A stretch of 36,569 bases of DNA from a virus: the IMG/VR virus record IMGVR_UViG_3300035698_014920, positions 1 to 36,569 of that record. One strand, given 5' to 3'. Below the pieces are notes generated by a model. The model made no database searches and was not told the origin of the DNA. It saw only the letters and a list, made by a program, of their open reading frames with translations. A program made the position numbers and the translations under genes. Shown here one piece after another: positions 23,537 to 29,616 of this stretch; the first letter of the stretch is position 1, and each line of letters begins with the position of its first letter.

Positions 23537-24109
23537 TCAGACGGAACTCCTTTGATCTTCGCTACCCCTGCCGAAATCGTGGATGCCCTGGGCAATGGCG
23601 CAGGCGATGGATAGCTGGTTGAACGGCTCTTTTAAAAACCGGCGCTGGTCAGGGTTGCTGACAAACTCGCACTCGATGAGCACGGCCGGCATGCCCGTCC
23701 CGCGCAGGACCTGAAAATCGCTTTTTTTGAGCCCGCGGCTGACGTGGTCCGGAAAGACCTCGGTCAGGTCTTCGAGGATGACGCGGCCCAGGGTGATGGT
23801 TCGGGGCGTGCAGTGCGGATAGATATGCGTCGAGATGCCGGAGGTGGTCTGGCTGTGCCAGGCATCGGCGTGGATGGAAACAAACAGATCCGCCAGCCAG
23901 GAATTTGCCAGGGCGCAGCGCCTGCCCAAAGACACGGCCTCGTCGGTCTCCCGGGTCATGTGCACCTCGTGCCCCTCTAGCATGAGCCGGTACCGGAGCA
24001 GGAACGCAATAGCGAGATTGAGATCGTCTTCTTCGAGGTAGTCGAACTTATCGCCATAGGCAGCGCCGTTGTCATCTCCGCCGTGCCCCGGGTCGACCAT
24101 GATTTTCAT
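23537..24109 (-). CDS. N-acetylmuramoyl-L-alanine amidase (endolysin)
   Basis: This 190-aa protein is an Amidase_3 zinc hydrolase that cuts the amide bond between muramic acid and the peptide stem. It starts MKIMVDPGHGGDD (zinc ligand His9), has an early Glu pair in YLEEDDLNLA (Glu26/27), VSIHADAW (His80) and VLIECEFVSNPDQ (Glu146, probable catalytic Glu) near the C-terminus, so the active site is complete. There is no signal peptide, so it needs the adjacent holin to reach the wall. ATG at 24109 follows GGGGGTGAT. It replaces the lysozyme-type endolysin of Mu. Confidence 0.93.
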   Translation of the reverse strand: MKIMVDPGHGGDDNGAAYGDKFDYLEEDDLNLAIAFLLRYRLMLEGHEVHMTRETDEAVSLGRRCALANSWLADLFVSIHADAWHSQTTSGISTHIYPHCTPRTITLGRVILEDLTEVFPDHVSRGLKKSDFQVLRGTGMPAVLIECEFVSNPDQRRFLKEPFNQLSIACAIAQGIHDFGRGSEDQRSSV

Positions 24110-24130
24110 AACATCACCCCCTTTAAACGC

Positions 24131-24188
24131 AAAAAGGCCGGGCACTCAGGTGATCCCGAATGCCCGGCCCGGTTTTTCCGATACCGCG
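24131..24188 (-). terminator. intrinsic terminator with conserved leader, copy 2
   Basis: On the minus strand the leader GCGGTATCGGAAAAACCGG runs into a 9-bp perfect stem (GGCCGGGCA with TGCCCGGCC; plus-strand arms 24136-24144 and 24161-24169), with further pairing inside, then five U residues. It separates the virion-like cassette from the lysis genes. Positions 24189-24234 hold only a small CCCCG-GTGA-CGGGG hairpin. Confidence 0.85.
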
Positions 24189-24234
24189 TTGTTATCTATA
24201 ATCATGCCCCGGTGACGGGGTACGTGTCAAGCCG

Positions 24235-24582
24235 TCATTCAACCACCAGCCGGACGCGGCCCCATACGATGCCCAGGGTGTTCTCGGCATCGTACACGGT
24301 CAGTTGTGCGGCCTGTGCGCCTGCAGTAATGCCTGCGCTGCCCAGAGCCAGCACGAGCTTGCTGTCTCCTGCATCGGCGCCTGATATGCCGGCTGCCTCG
24401 GCTGCAGTGAGCGTCTGTGACCAGTCAAAGGCGGCTGCATCCACATCGCTGTCGATGATGGTGTCATCGTCCAGGGTCAGGGTCATGCGGGTGACCGATG
24501 CCAGGGAAGGCGCCGCCTCGTCTGCCATGAGTACGAGGTCGATGGTGTTGTCGCGGCCGGTATAAATAATCTCGGCATGCAT
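24235..24582 (-). CDS. beta-rich structural-type protein of unknown function
   Basis: This 115-aa acidic protein has the pattern IIYTGRDNTIDLVLMADEAAPSLASVTRMTLTLDDDTIIDS, alternating strands typical of immunoglobulin-like or BppU-like phage appendage domains, and ends with VWGRVRLVVE. It is the last gene before the terminator at 24131-24188. The fold suggestion comes from strand pattern only. No enzyme motif is visible. Confidence 0.72.
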   Translation of the reverse strand: MHAEIIYTGRDNTIDLVLMADEAAPSLASVTRMTLTLDDDTIIDSDVDAAAFDWSQTLTAAEAAGISGADAGDSKLVLALGSAGITAGAQAAQLTVYDAENTLGIVWGRVRLVVE

Positions 24583-24592
24583 AGCTCGCCCC

Positions 24593-24997
24593 TTATGCGC
24601 TGGCTGTGATCTGGGCGGTCAGTGCGCCGATCGCGAACCGCGCAGTGTCCCCGTTGCCGATGATCTTGCTCTCGTTCAGTGCCCCCCAGCCGAGGAAGTT
24701 GCCGCCGGTGAGCGCATCGTGCAGGCCAAAGTGCGTGAGGGTGCCCTGGGCACCGGTTGACTCGACGAACTCCAGGGCATTGGCGTTCGTGACGGCGCGG
24801 GCGGCAGCAACGTTCCAGTCCGCCGCCGCCGTCGCCTTACGCGCATAGCCGTTGCCCGAGGGCTCGGCAATGGTTCCGCCTGCGTCTCCGGGTGCCGCAG
24901 TGGATAGCGACACATAAATGGTGGGCGGCGTGTATGCCCCCTTGCCGAAAAGGTGGTCGAGGATCTCGTTTGCCAGATAGTCTCCGAAATTTCCCAT
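24593..24997 (-). CDS. phage tail fibre-like protein (Gp80-like family)
   Basis: This 134-aa protein begins GNFGDYLANEILDHLFGKGAYTPPTIYVSLSTAAPGDAGG and continues NANALEFVESTG, THFGLHDALTGGNFLGWGAL and ARFAIGALTAQI. This arrangement is shared by a family of small phage structural proteins annotated as tail fibre or Gp80-like. GGAGGTATAAA precedes the ATG. Together with its neighbours it suggests a virion appendage module. Confidence 0.75.
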   Translation of the reverse strand: MGNFGDYLANEILDHLFGKGAYTPPTIYVSLSTAAPGDAGGTIAEPSGNGYARKATAAADWNVAAARAVTNANALEFVESTGAQGTLTHFGLHDALTGGNFLGWGALNESKIIGNGDTARFAIGALTAQITASA

Positions 24998-24998
24998 T

Positions 24999-26012
24999 TT
25001 ATACCTCCAGGATTGATCGTTTTATGGTTATGGATATGAGCGTGCGCTGATCCTTGACCCCCTCGATGGTCCGTACAGGAGTGACGCTGACGATGGACAG
25101 GTCGAGCGGCTCGCCCAGTGTCGATGGTATATACGCGCTGATGGCCCCGAGCAGGTCCGCCAGGGCGTCGACACTGCCGGCAAAGCTCAGCGTGAGCTTG
25201 AGCCCGCCGGAGATGTCCACGCTCCCGGCAATGGCGCCGGTGAGCGCCTTGTCCGTCTTGATGAGCCCGGTGATGTCGCAGGCAGCCGAGACGTCGCCGG
25301 AGATCCCTCGTATGGGCAGGGCCGCGCCGGTGAGGTCGGCGATCCCTTCCAGGGCGCCGGAGATGCTCCGGAAGATTTTCATGGCACCCGTGATCTCGGG
25401 CGCTGCGTCCGCATTGCCTTCCAGCGCATAGACCACCTTTATGCCTGCAGACATGTTGCCCACGGCATCGACGGTGCCGGCCAGTTCGATGGTGCCGGCA
25501 ATGGACAGGGTCCCGGTCAGGTCGGCGCTTGCAGTTATGGCGCCGATGATGTTCCGATATAGCCCGGCATAGGCGCTCGTCTCTGCCGTGGCATCGATAG
25601 TGCCTGCCAGGCCCATGAACGGGCTCATGCCGGCAGCGATCTCCGGGGATGCCTGCATGGCCCCGCTGATGGATCTCAGAGGAGAGAGGGTGCCGGCGGC
25701 TGCAGGGAGGGAGTCGAGGACGCCTGCAATGTTGCGGGTGATTTTTGCAGCACCTGTCAGGTCTGTGTCCGGGTCTGCCTGGCCCGAGATATTGCGGATC
25801 GGGCTCATACCGCTGGAGGCATCTGCCACAATAGCGGCCGTACCGACCAGGCCGAGCGTGCGTTTCATGGATGCCGAGATGCCGGGCGCGATGGCAATGG
25901 TGCCGGCAAGGTCGACGTAGGTCGTCCCGCCCGTATCTACTGCAAGCCACCCCGGAAACATTCTCCGGGGTGGAATGATACGAGGACGCCCCCTGTATAC
26001 TCCCGAAGACAT
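24999..26012 (-). CDS. 20-residue-repeat protein, probable beta-solenoid structural protein
   Basis: This 337-aa protein is built largely of thirteen 20-residue repeats (residues about 35-297), each with a hydrophobic residue, one residue and Gly at the start, and another hydrophobic-x-Gly near position 11 (for example ISGALEGIADLTGAALPIRG). Repeat length is almost invariant, with exceptions of 21 and 22. The first about 34 residues are basic (RGRPRIIPPRRMF) and the C-terminal 40 residues form a non-repeat beta domain ending TLISITIKRSILEV. Lack of Cys, Trp and charged clusters fits a regular solenoid or fibre. No known family is recognised. Confidence 0.8.
   Translation of the reverse strand: MSSGVYRGRPRIIPPRRMFPGWLAVDTGGTTYVDLAGTIAIAPGISASMKRTLGLVGTAAIVADASSGMSPIRNISGQADPDTDLTGAAKITRNIAGVLDSLPAAAGTLSPLRSISGAMQASPEIAAGMSPFMGLAGTIDATAETSAYAGLYRNIIGAITASADLTGTLSIAGTIELAGTVDAVGNMSAGIKVVYALEGNADAAPEITGAMKIFRSISGALEGIADLTGAALPIRGISGDVSAACDITGLIKTDKALTGAIAGSVDISGGLKLTLSFAGSVDALADLLGAISAYIPSTLGEPLDLSIVSVTPVRTIEGVKDQRTLISITIKRSILEV
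25122..25910 (-). repeat. degenerate 60-bp tandem repeats encoding 20-residue units
   Basis: About thirteen consecutive coding units of 60 bases, diverged in sequence but keeping period and Gly positions. Divergence suggests an old expansion under protein constraint. The repetition also creates long false open frames in other frames. Confidence 0.8.
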
Positions 26013-26477
26013 TTACCCCCCTATCTCCTCAAATACGACGTAGCCGCTGATGTTGATCGAGGCGCCGGGCGCTGCATCGAGCTTCACAACAAGATTCTCG
26101 CTCGGTGATATCACTATCTGGCATTCCGGCGTGGGTAGGATGTGCCAGCCGTTGAGCACATTCTGAGATTGCCTGAGCAGTATGGTGGTCTCCGTGGCAA
26201 GCGTCGCGGCCGCAAGAATGTTGGTCCGTGCCGTGCCGCCGAACGCAGCGTCTCCTGCTTCCAGAGGCGCCGGGGTATTACTCGTCCCCTTACCCGATTG
26301 ATCGGTTGCCGTACGAAAGACATTGATCGGAAGTTGTTCGCTCGTCTCGCTGACATCCTGCGTGATGCAGATCTCATGAATTTTTACGATTGCATCAGAT
26401 GGTGCTGCGATAAAAAACAGTTCACAGACCGCTGCCACTGCCTGCGCGTCGAGTACTGCCGTGTATATACGTCCCAT
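26013..26477 (-). CDS. jelly-roll-like virion protein of unknown function
   Basis: This 154-aa protein starts MGRIYTAVLDAQAVAAVCELFFIAAPSDAIVKIHEICITQDV and ends SENLVVKLDAAPGASINISGYVVFEEIGG, an all-beta pattern typical of small phage surface or appendage proteins. AAAGGAG, formed by the last codons of the preceding gene, precedes its ATG. The next gene starts directly after its stop. Confidence 0.72.
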   Translation of the reverse strand: MGRIYTAVLDAQAVAAVCELFFIAAPSDAIVKIHEICITQDVSETSEQLPINVFRTATDQSGKGTSNTPAPLEAGDAAFGGTARTNILAAATLATETTILLRQSQNVLNGWHILPTPECQIVISPSENLVVKLDAAPGASINISGYVVFEEIGG

Positions 26478-26480
26478 AGG

Positions 26481-27026
26481 TTATCTCCTTTGTAGCGTAT
26501 TTTGTTTGCGTGAAAACAGGGGGGGGAATGCCAGCGATGTCTCGCCATAGGTGATTTCAATATAAACCTGAGTGCAGATAGAATACCCTTTATCGCTTAC
26601 TGCGGCTAAGGCAATTCCAGCAAGTAAATCATCCAAATCATCCCATGTCCATGCTGCATCGGTATCGGGATTTGTAGTCCATTCATGACTATAAGACGTA
26701 TAATCAGTTTCATCACATGTCTCTATATCGCCATAGTAATTAGTTGAATCAATACATAATAAAGGTTTTGCGTATACAGGATCTTCACCACTGGCTGCCT
26801 TAGCAACAACAAAGTGAACTTTTATTCCACTTATAGTTCCTGACCCAGAAGTATTACCAAAACCATAAATGTCCTCTTTGTATGTATCCCAACCATTCTT
26901 TACATTAGTTGTTACTCCGTCATTACTTCCTTGAGTATCATCCACGAGGGCATAATTATCTGATCCCGTATTTGGGGTTAATGCTATAGTATCATCAGAT
27001 GCGGGATAGATGTACTCAATAGCCAT
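26481..27026 (-). CDS. AT-rich beta-sandwich virion-like protein
   Basis: This 181-aa protein is encoded by DNA far more AT-rich than the genes to its left. Pattern features are NYALVDDTQGSNDGVTTNV, ISGIKVHFVVAKAASGEDP, EWTTNPDTDAAWTWDDLDDLLAGIAL and YSICTQVYIEITY. The NP-D-T-x-AWTW block followed by CTQVYxEI is common in phage proteins of beta-sandwich type whose exact role is unknown. ATG follows the upstream stop directly (TAAATG). Codon use points to a different recent origin. Confidence 0.75.
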   Translation of the reverse strand: MAIEYIYPASDDTIALTPNTGSDNYALVDDTQGSNDGVTTNVKNGWDTYKEDIYGFGNTSGSGTISGIKVHFVVAKAASGEDPVYAKPLLCIDSTNYYGDIETCDETDYTSYSHEWTTNPDTDAAWTWDDLDDLLAGIALAAVSDKGYSICTQVYIEITYGETSLAFPPLFSRKQNTLQRR

Positions 27027-27575
27027 TTATTTTGTTACCTCAGCTGCTTTAATCGAATCATACTTATCTGTAGTTATATCAGATGCTTCCATCCCCCAAT
27101 AAATATCAAAAGCAGGGCCAGTTATTGTTGACTTAAGCTGAAAGTACATAGAACAACCTGGGGGAGAATTTCCCTCACAATGTCGCCAGTGTAGAAAGTC
27201 TTGAGCGCAACCAATAACTGAAGTTCTGTCAGCACTTAATTCAAGTTTGTCTGTGCGAGTTTCATAGCAAGTGTTGAAACAACCTCTCGTTTTATCCTTG
27301 CACCCATCACAAGTGCCGCACTTATCATAACAGCGATCTATTTCTGCGAAATTTAGCTCCTTGTTTTTGTTGTAAAAATCTTGAAGGTCTTTGAATCCGA
27401 GCTTAACCAGCCCGTCTTTTAGTGTTGTTAATGAAACATCTATTTTCTCATGATCGGCACCGGAAGATGTATGATCAGCCAGGTATGCCTCGACTAAGTT
27501 TCGGCCACTTAGAATAGCATTTTTAATATCGTGAATACCTGTGCTTGGTTCTTCTTCTTGGACTATATCTGCCAT
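27027..27575 (-). CDS. Cys-rich protein of unknown function
   Basis: This 182-aa protein starts at 27575, where its ATG overlaps the preceding stop (TAATG). A helical first half (GIHDIKNAILSGRNLVEAYLADH) leads to a cluster CYDKCGTCDGCKDKTRGCFNTCYE near residues 97-122, with two more Cys around 140-160 (IGCAQDF, HCEGNSPPGCSMYF). Nine Cys in 65 residues suggests metal binding, or disulphides after export or in the virion; no signal peptide is seen. DNA is AT-rich like the next gene. I do not recognise the family. Confidence 0.7.
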   Translation of the reverse strand: MADIVQEEEPSTGIHDIKNAILSGRNLVEAYLADHTSSGADHEKIDVSLTTLKDGLVKLGFKDLQDFYNKNKELNFAEIDRCYDKCGTCDGCKDKTRGCFNTCYETRTDKLELSADRTSVIGCAQDFLHWRHCEGNSPPGCSMYFQLKSTITGPAFDIYWGMEASDITTDKYDSIKAAEVTK

Positions 27576-27790
27576 TATTGCCCTTCCTGTTGTTCCGTGG
27601 CCTTTGTGATCCCCATCCCCAGCCACAGCGCCAGGGCCTGGACAAAACCGATGTGATACGTGATGGCCTGGATCATGTCTTCCGTGACCTGGCCGCCTTT
27701 CTCGATGGCATCGAGCCCGTCGATGACCCCGGGCAGGTGCTTTTCCCTGATCATCTTTATTGCCCGTCTGTGCTCTGCTGTGAGCCGCAT
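27575..27790 (-). CDS. small helical protein of unknown function
   Basis: This 71-aa protein is read from the ATG at 27790 (MRLTAEHRRAIKMIREKHLPG), because GGGAGCAAG lies upstream of it while the ATG 15 bases earlier has no site. It contains an amphipathic helix pair and a hydrophobic segment (YHIGFVQALALWLGMGI) that could be a membrane or buried helix. It is the first gene after the terminator at 27819-27880 and is coupled to the Cys-rich gene. Confidence 0.65.
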   Translation of the reverse strand: MRLTAEHRRAIKMIREKHLPGVIDGLDAIEKGGQVTEDMIQAITYHIGFVQALALWLGMGITKATEQQEGQ

Positions 27791-27818
27791 TGTTCTTGCT
27801 CCCATGCGCTGTGCGCAT

Positions 27819-27880
27819 AAAAAAAGGGCCGGACACTCAGGGATGATCCCAAGTGCCCGGCCCGGCTTTTCCGATACCGC
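27819..27880 (-). terminator. intrinsic terminator with conserved leader, copy 1
   Basis: On the minus strand GCGGTATCGGAAAAGCCGG precedes a 12-bp stem (plus-strand arms 27826-27837 and 27852-27863). The single mismatch in DNA terms becomes a G-U pair only in minus-strand RNA. Seven U residues follow. The G-U pair supports use in the minus direction. It separates the 92-aa gene from the virion-like cassette. Confidence 0.85.
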
Positions 27881-27898
27881 TTGTTTAGGTATTACGTT

Positions 27899-28177
27899 TT
27901 ACGTGCCGCCCAGGTCGATCTTGATGCTGGGATTAAGCAACACCCCTTTGATCCTTCCTGCCGTGCACGGTAATCTCAGCGTGCCATAAAACCCCGGCCC
28001 GGTCAAGCTCCCGAACACCTCGGCCAGCTTTGCGAACAGCTCTTCATTGCTGATACTCTCGCCCAGGTGCACGTGCACCACTCGGCCCGCCTCCCAGGTG
28101 ATTTTCAACTCGCAGTACTCCAGCGTGGATGCGGCGCGCGTGGCCGTGATGAGTTCAATCGGGTCGGTCTTTTTCAT
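27899..28177 (-). CDS. small protein of unknown function after GemA
   Basis: This 92-aa protein begins MKKTDPIELITATRAAS and has a strand-rich core (EYCELKITWEAGRVVHVHLGE), a helix (NEELFAKLAEVFGSL) and a final GTLRLPCTAGRIKGVLL. It lies between a heptamer array and a terminator, so it ends the early transcript. The upstream site (CAGGATG) is weak. It occupies a place where Mu has its middle-gene activator Mor, but shows no Mor-like sequence. Confidence 0.65.
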   Translation of the reverse strand: MKKTDPIELITATRAASTLEYCELKITWEAGRVVHVHLGESISNEELFAKLAEVFGSLTGPGFYGTLRLPCTAGRIKGVLLNPSIKIDLGGT

Positions 28178-28197
28178 GTCGTTTTCATCCTGTTTTT

Positions 28198-28231
28198 CCC
28201 AGTGCCTAGTGCCCAGTGCCTAGCGCCTAGC
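28198..28231. repeat. heptamer tandem array 1
   Basis: Four and a half units of a 7-base repeat (AGTGCCT with C/T variants) fill the space between the GemA stop and the ribosome-binding site of the next gene. Arrays with the same unit occur at 29581-29612 and 30071-30106. Confidence 0.85.
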
Positions 28232-28232
28232 T

Positions 28233-28766
28233 TCACCGGTATTTCTTCGGACAGTGCTCCTCAATATACGTCCGGATGTCCGGGTCTGCCCAGTATTTGA
28301 CCCACCAGTCCGCGCCATACTCCTTTTTCATCTGATGCTCGAACATCTTCTTGAGCCCCTCAATGACCCGATATGCCTCGTCCGCGGTCTTTACTTTTGC
28401 GATATGCATGCGCTTTCCCAGCCATGCCTGGTACCCGCCCTCGACCCGCCAGGTGATGAGCCCGGTGAGCGCCGCAATTTTTTCGGTTTCTTCGGTGCTG
28501 GGCAGGGCAATGATCGTGCTGTTTTGCCGGGGTGCTTTCCTGCGGAAATTGCGCGGGCGATCGCCCCCGGGCTTCCTGCGTATCTCAAAACCATAGCGCT
28601 GCACCAGCTCGTCTATCACGCGGCCCGCCTCGGGACCGGTGAGCTCCGCGCGCGACGTCTTGCCGGTGAGGTCTTTCAAAACAGATTTGAAATCATCGGC
28701 GTCCATGCCGAGCTGAGCCGGGGCGATGTGCAGGAGCCGGAGCTGGGCCTTTGAGATGTCAGGCAT
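28233..28766 (-). CDS. gemA: GemA-like regulator (DUF1018)
   Basis: This 177-aa protein matches the phage GemA family of Mu and relatives. Visible marks are SKAQLRLLHIAPAQLGMDADDFKSVLKDLTGKTSRAELTGPEAGRVIDELVQRYGFE at the start, GLITWRVEGGYQAWLGKRMHIAKV in the middle and a helical C-terminus with WADPDIRTYIEEH. Mu GemA modulates host gene expression and DNA relaxation. Its ATG overlaps the stop of a 32-aa frame (TAATG). Confidence 0.87.
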   Translation of the reverse strand: MPDISKAQLRLLHIAPAQLGMDADDFKSVLKDLTGKTSRAELTGPEAGRVIDELVQRYGFEIRRKPGGDRPRNFRRKAPRQNSTIIALPSTEETEKIAALTGLITWRVEGGYQAWLGKRMHIAKVKTADEAYRVIEGLKKMFEHQMKKEYGADWWVKYWADPDIRTYIEEHCPKKYR

Positions 28767-28864
28767 TACGACTCCGTTTGATTTTCCGTATCCTTGCGCG
28801 CACGATCGACGGACGTGCAGCAGATATTCAATTTCACGTAGTATTTTCTGACCTTATTCTTCAT
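28766..28864 (-). CDS. putative 32-aa small protein between PilZ and GemA genes
   Basis: A frame of 32 codons, MKNKVRKYYVKLNICC followed by TSVDRARKDTENQTES, starts 11 bp before the end of the PilZ gene and ends with TAATG shared with gemA. Both junctions fit translational coupling, and without it an 87-bp gap would remain. The ribosome-binding site (CGGGTAAAAG) is poor. It may be a real peptide, a coupling leader for gemA, or chance. Confidence 0.45.
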   Translation of the reverse strand: MKNKVRKYYVKLNICCTSVDRARKDTENQTES

Positions 28865-29240
28865 CTTTTACCCGCGCCCACGCCTTCAGAAACTCGTCCG
28901 AGGTTGTCGACACGATCCGCAGGCCCAGGCCCCAGCCTGCGGTCACGCGCACGATTGTTGTGAACAGGGAAAAATGCCGGTTGGATTTCTCGACGCCCAC
29001 CAGGATCACGCTCGTGCCTGCGGTCACGTGCACACGGCTGCATGCGGTCACGTGGGAGAGGAGGTCTGTCTCCACCAGCACGCCGGACAGGGACACGTTT
29101 TTGGCCGTGGCAAACGAATACCCTGCCCAGTTTTCCAGGCCAACCTTGATCATGAATTTGCCCGAGGCCTGCAGCCTGGGATACTCCCGGCGCTCCGGGG
29201 TGAGGCCGTATTTGCTGAGGTCCTGCTCCTGCCCGCTCAC
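28854..29240 (-). CDS. PilZ-domain protein, probable c-di-GMP receptor
   Basis: This 128-aa protein starts at a GTG (29240) overlapping the stop of the 40-aa membrane gene (GTGA), with AAGGGGGCGA upstream; a longer reading to 29459 would cross two better-supported genes. It carries both PilZ signature motifs: RREYPR (R-x3-R) near residue 17 and KNVSLSG (N-x-S-x2-G) near residue 50, followed by the strands expected of the barrel and a C-terminal helix (SDEFLKAWARV). PilZ proteins bind cyclic di-GMP and control motility, biofilm and surface traits. It is a stand-alone domain, so it must act through a partner, possibly its membrane neighbour. Confidence 0.85.
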   Translation of the reverse strand: MSGQEQDLSKYGLTPERREYPRLQASGKFMIKVGLENWAGYSFATAKNVSLSGVLVETDLLSHVTACSRVHVTAGTSVILVGVEKSNRHFSLFTTIVRVTAGWGLGLRIVSTTSDEFLKAWARVKDEE

Positions 29241-29359
29241 TCTTCGCCCCCTTCGAGCCTGTCCAGCCGCCGGGACCCGTCGAGCCTTGCCGCGCCATCG
29301 AAAAACAGCATCATAGGCACGAGCGAGAGAATCACGAGGAGACAAATAAACCCGTTCAT
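29237..29359 (-). CDS. 40-aa single-pass membrane protein
   Basis: The product starts MNGFICLLVILSLVPMMLFF, one membrane helix, followed by a charged tail (DGAARLDGSRRLDRLEGGEE). It has one of the strongest sites in the window (AAAAGGAGGGCGGC before ATG). The start overlaps the preceding stop (ATGA) and its own stop overlaps the PilZ start, so it is embedded in a coupled string. The topology and proximity suggest a membrane partner of the PilZ protein or a small toxin-like peptide; neither is shown. Confidence 0.65.
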   Translation of the reverse strand: MNGFICLLVILSLVPMMLFFDGAARLDGSRRLDRLEGGEE

Positions 29360-29556
29360 GCCGCCCTCCTTTTATGCCTGGCACGCGCATTGCGGGATGC
29401 GTGCAGCCGGTTCGGCCGGGATCTCCTCGGCGCGCCCTTGCCGCGGGGCCTGCCCGCATACCCGGGCCTGCCGGATGCCCTCGGCCCGGACAGCATTTTA
29501 ACGAGCGGCTCGGTCTCTATCATCCTCATCAAAGATTGTATAATTCCTAAATTCAT
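29356..29556 (-). CDS. 66-aa basic protein
   Basis: The product begins MNLGIIQSLMRMIETEPLVKML, a short amphipathic helix, then turns into a Gly/Arg/Pro-rich basic tail (RPGYAGRPRGKGAPRRSRP onward). GAGGAGGGA precedes the ATG and its stop overlaps the next start. The tail could bind nucleic acid. No family is recognised. Confidence 0.6.
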   Translation of the reverse strand: MNLGIIQSLMRMIETEPLVKMLSGPRASGRPGYAGRPRGKGAPRRSRPNRLHASRNARARHKRRAA

Positions 29557-29580
29557 AAAATCATTCCCTCCTCTGTTTTC

Positions 29581-29612
29581 CCTAGCGCCTAGTGCCCAGT
29601 GCCCAGCGCCTC
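29581..29612. repeat. heptamer tandem array 2
   Basis: Four units (CTAGCGC, CTAGTGC, CCAGTGC, CCAGCGC) followed by CTCATCTTCATGCCA. The last part is shared with array 3 except for one base and includes the stop codon of the gene to its right. It lies between the papain-like gene and the site of the 66-aa gene. Confidence 0.85.
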
Positions 29613-29616
29613 ATCT

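Noticed and set aside
24676-25950. Long minus-strand open frame rich in Arg, His, Gly and Cys
   Set aside because: It overlaps the 20-residue-repeat gene and its neighbour in another frame. Its repetitive RHRR/HCRH-like composition is the product of the 60-bp repeats read out of frame; there is no ribosome-binding site and no protein-like pattern.
27899-28177. 92-aa protein as a Mor-like activator
   Set aside because: It lies in the right place but has no recognisable C-terminal helix-turn-helix and is rich in beta-strand residues.
28854-29459. 201-residue version of the PilZ protein
   Set aside because: The added N-terminus reads through the 40-aa membrane gene and part of the 66-aa gene in another frame and is Arg/Gly-rich. 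The GTG at 29240 has a site and overlaps the preceding stop.
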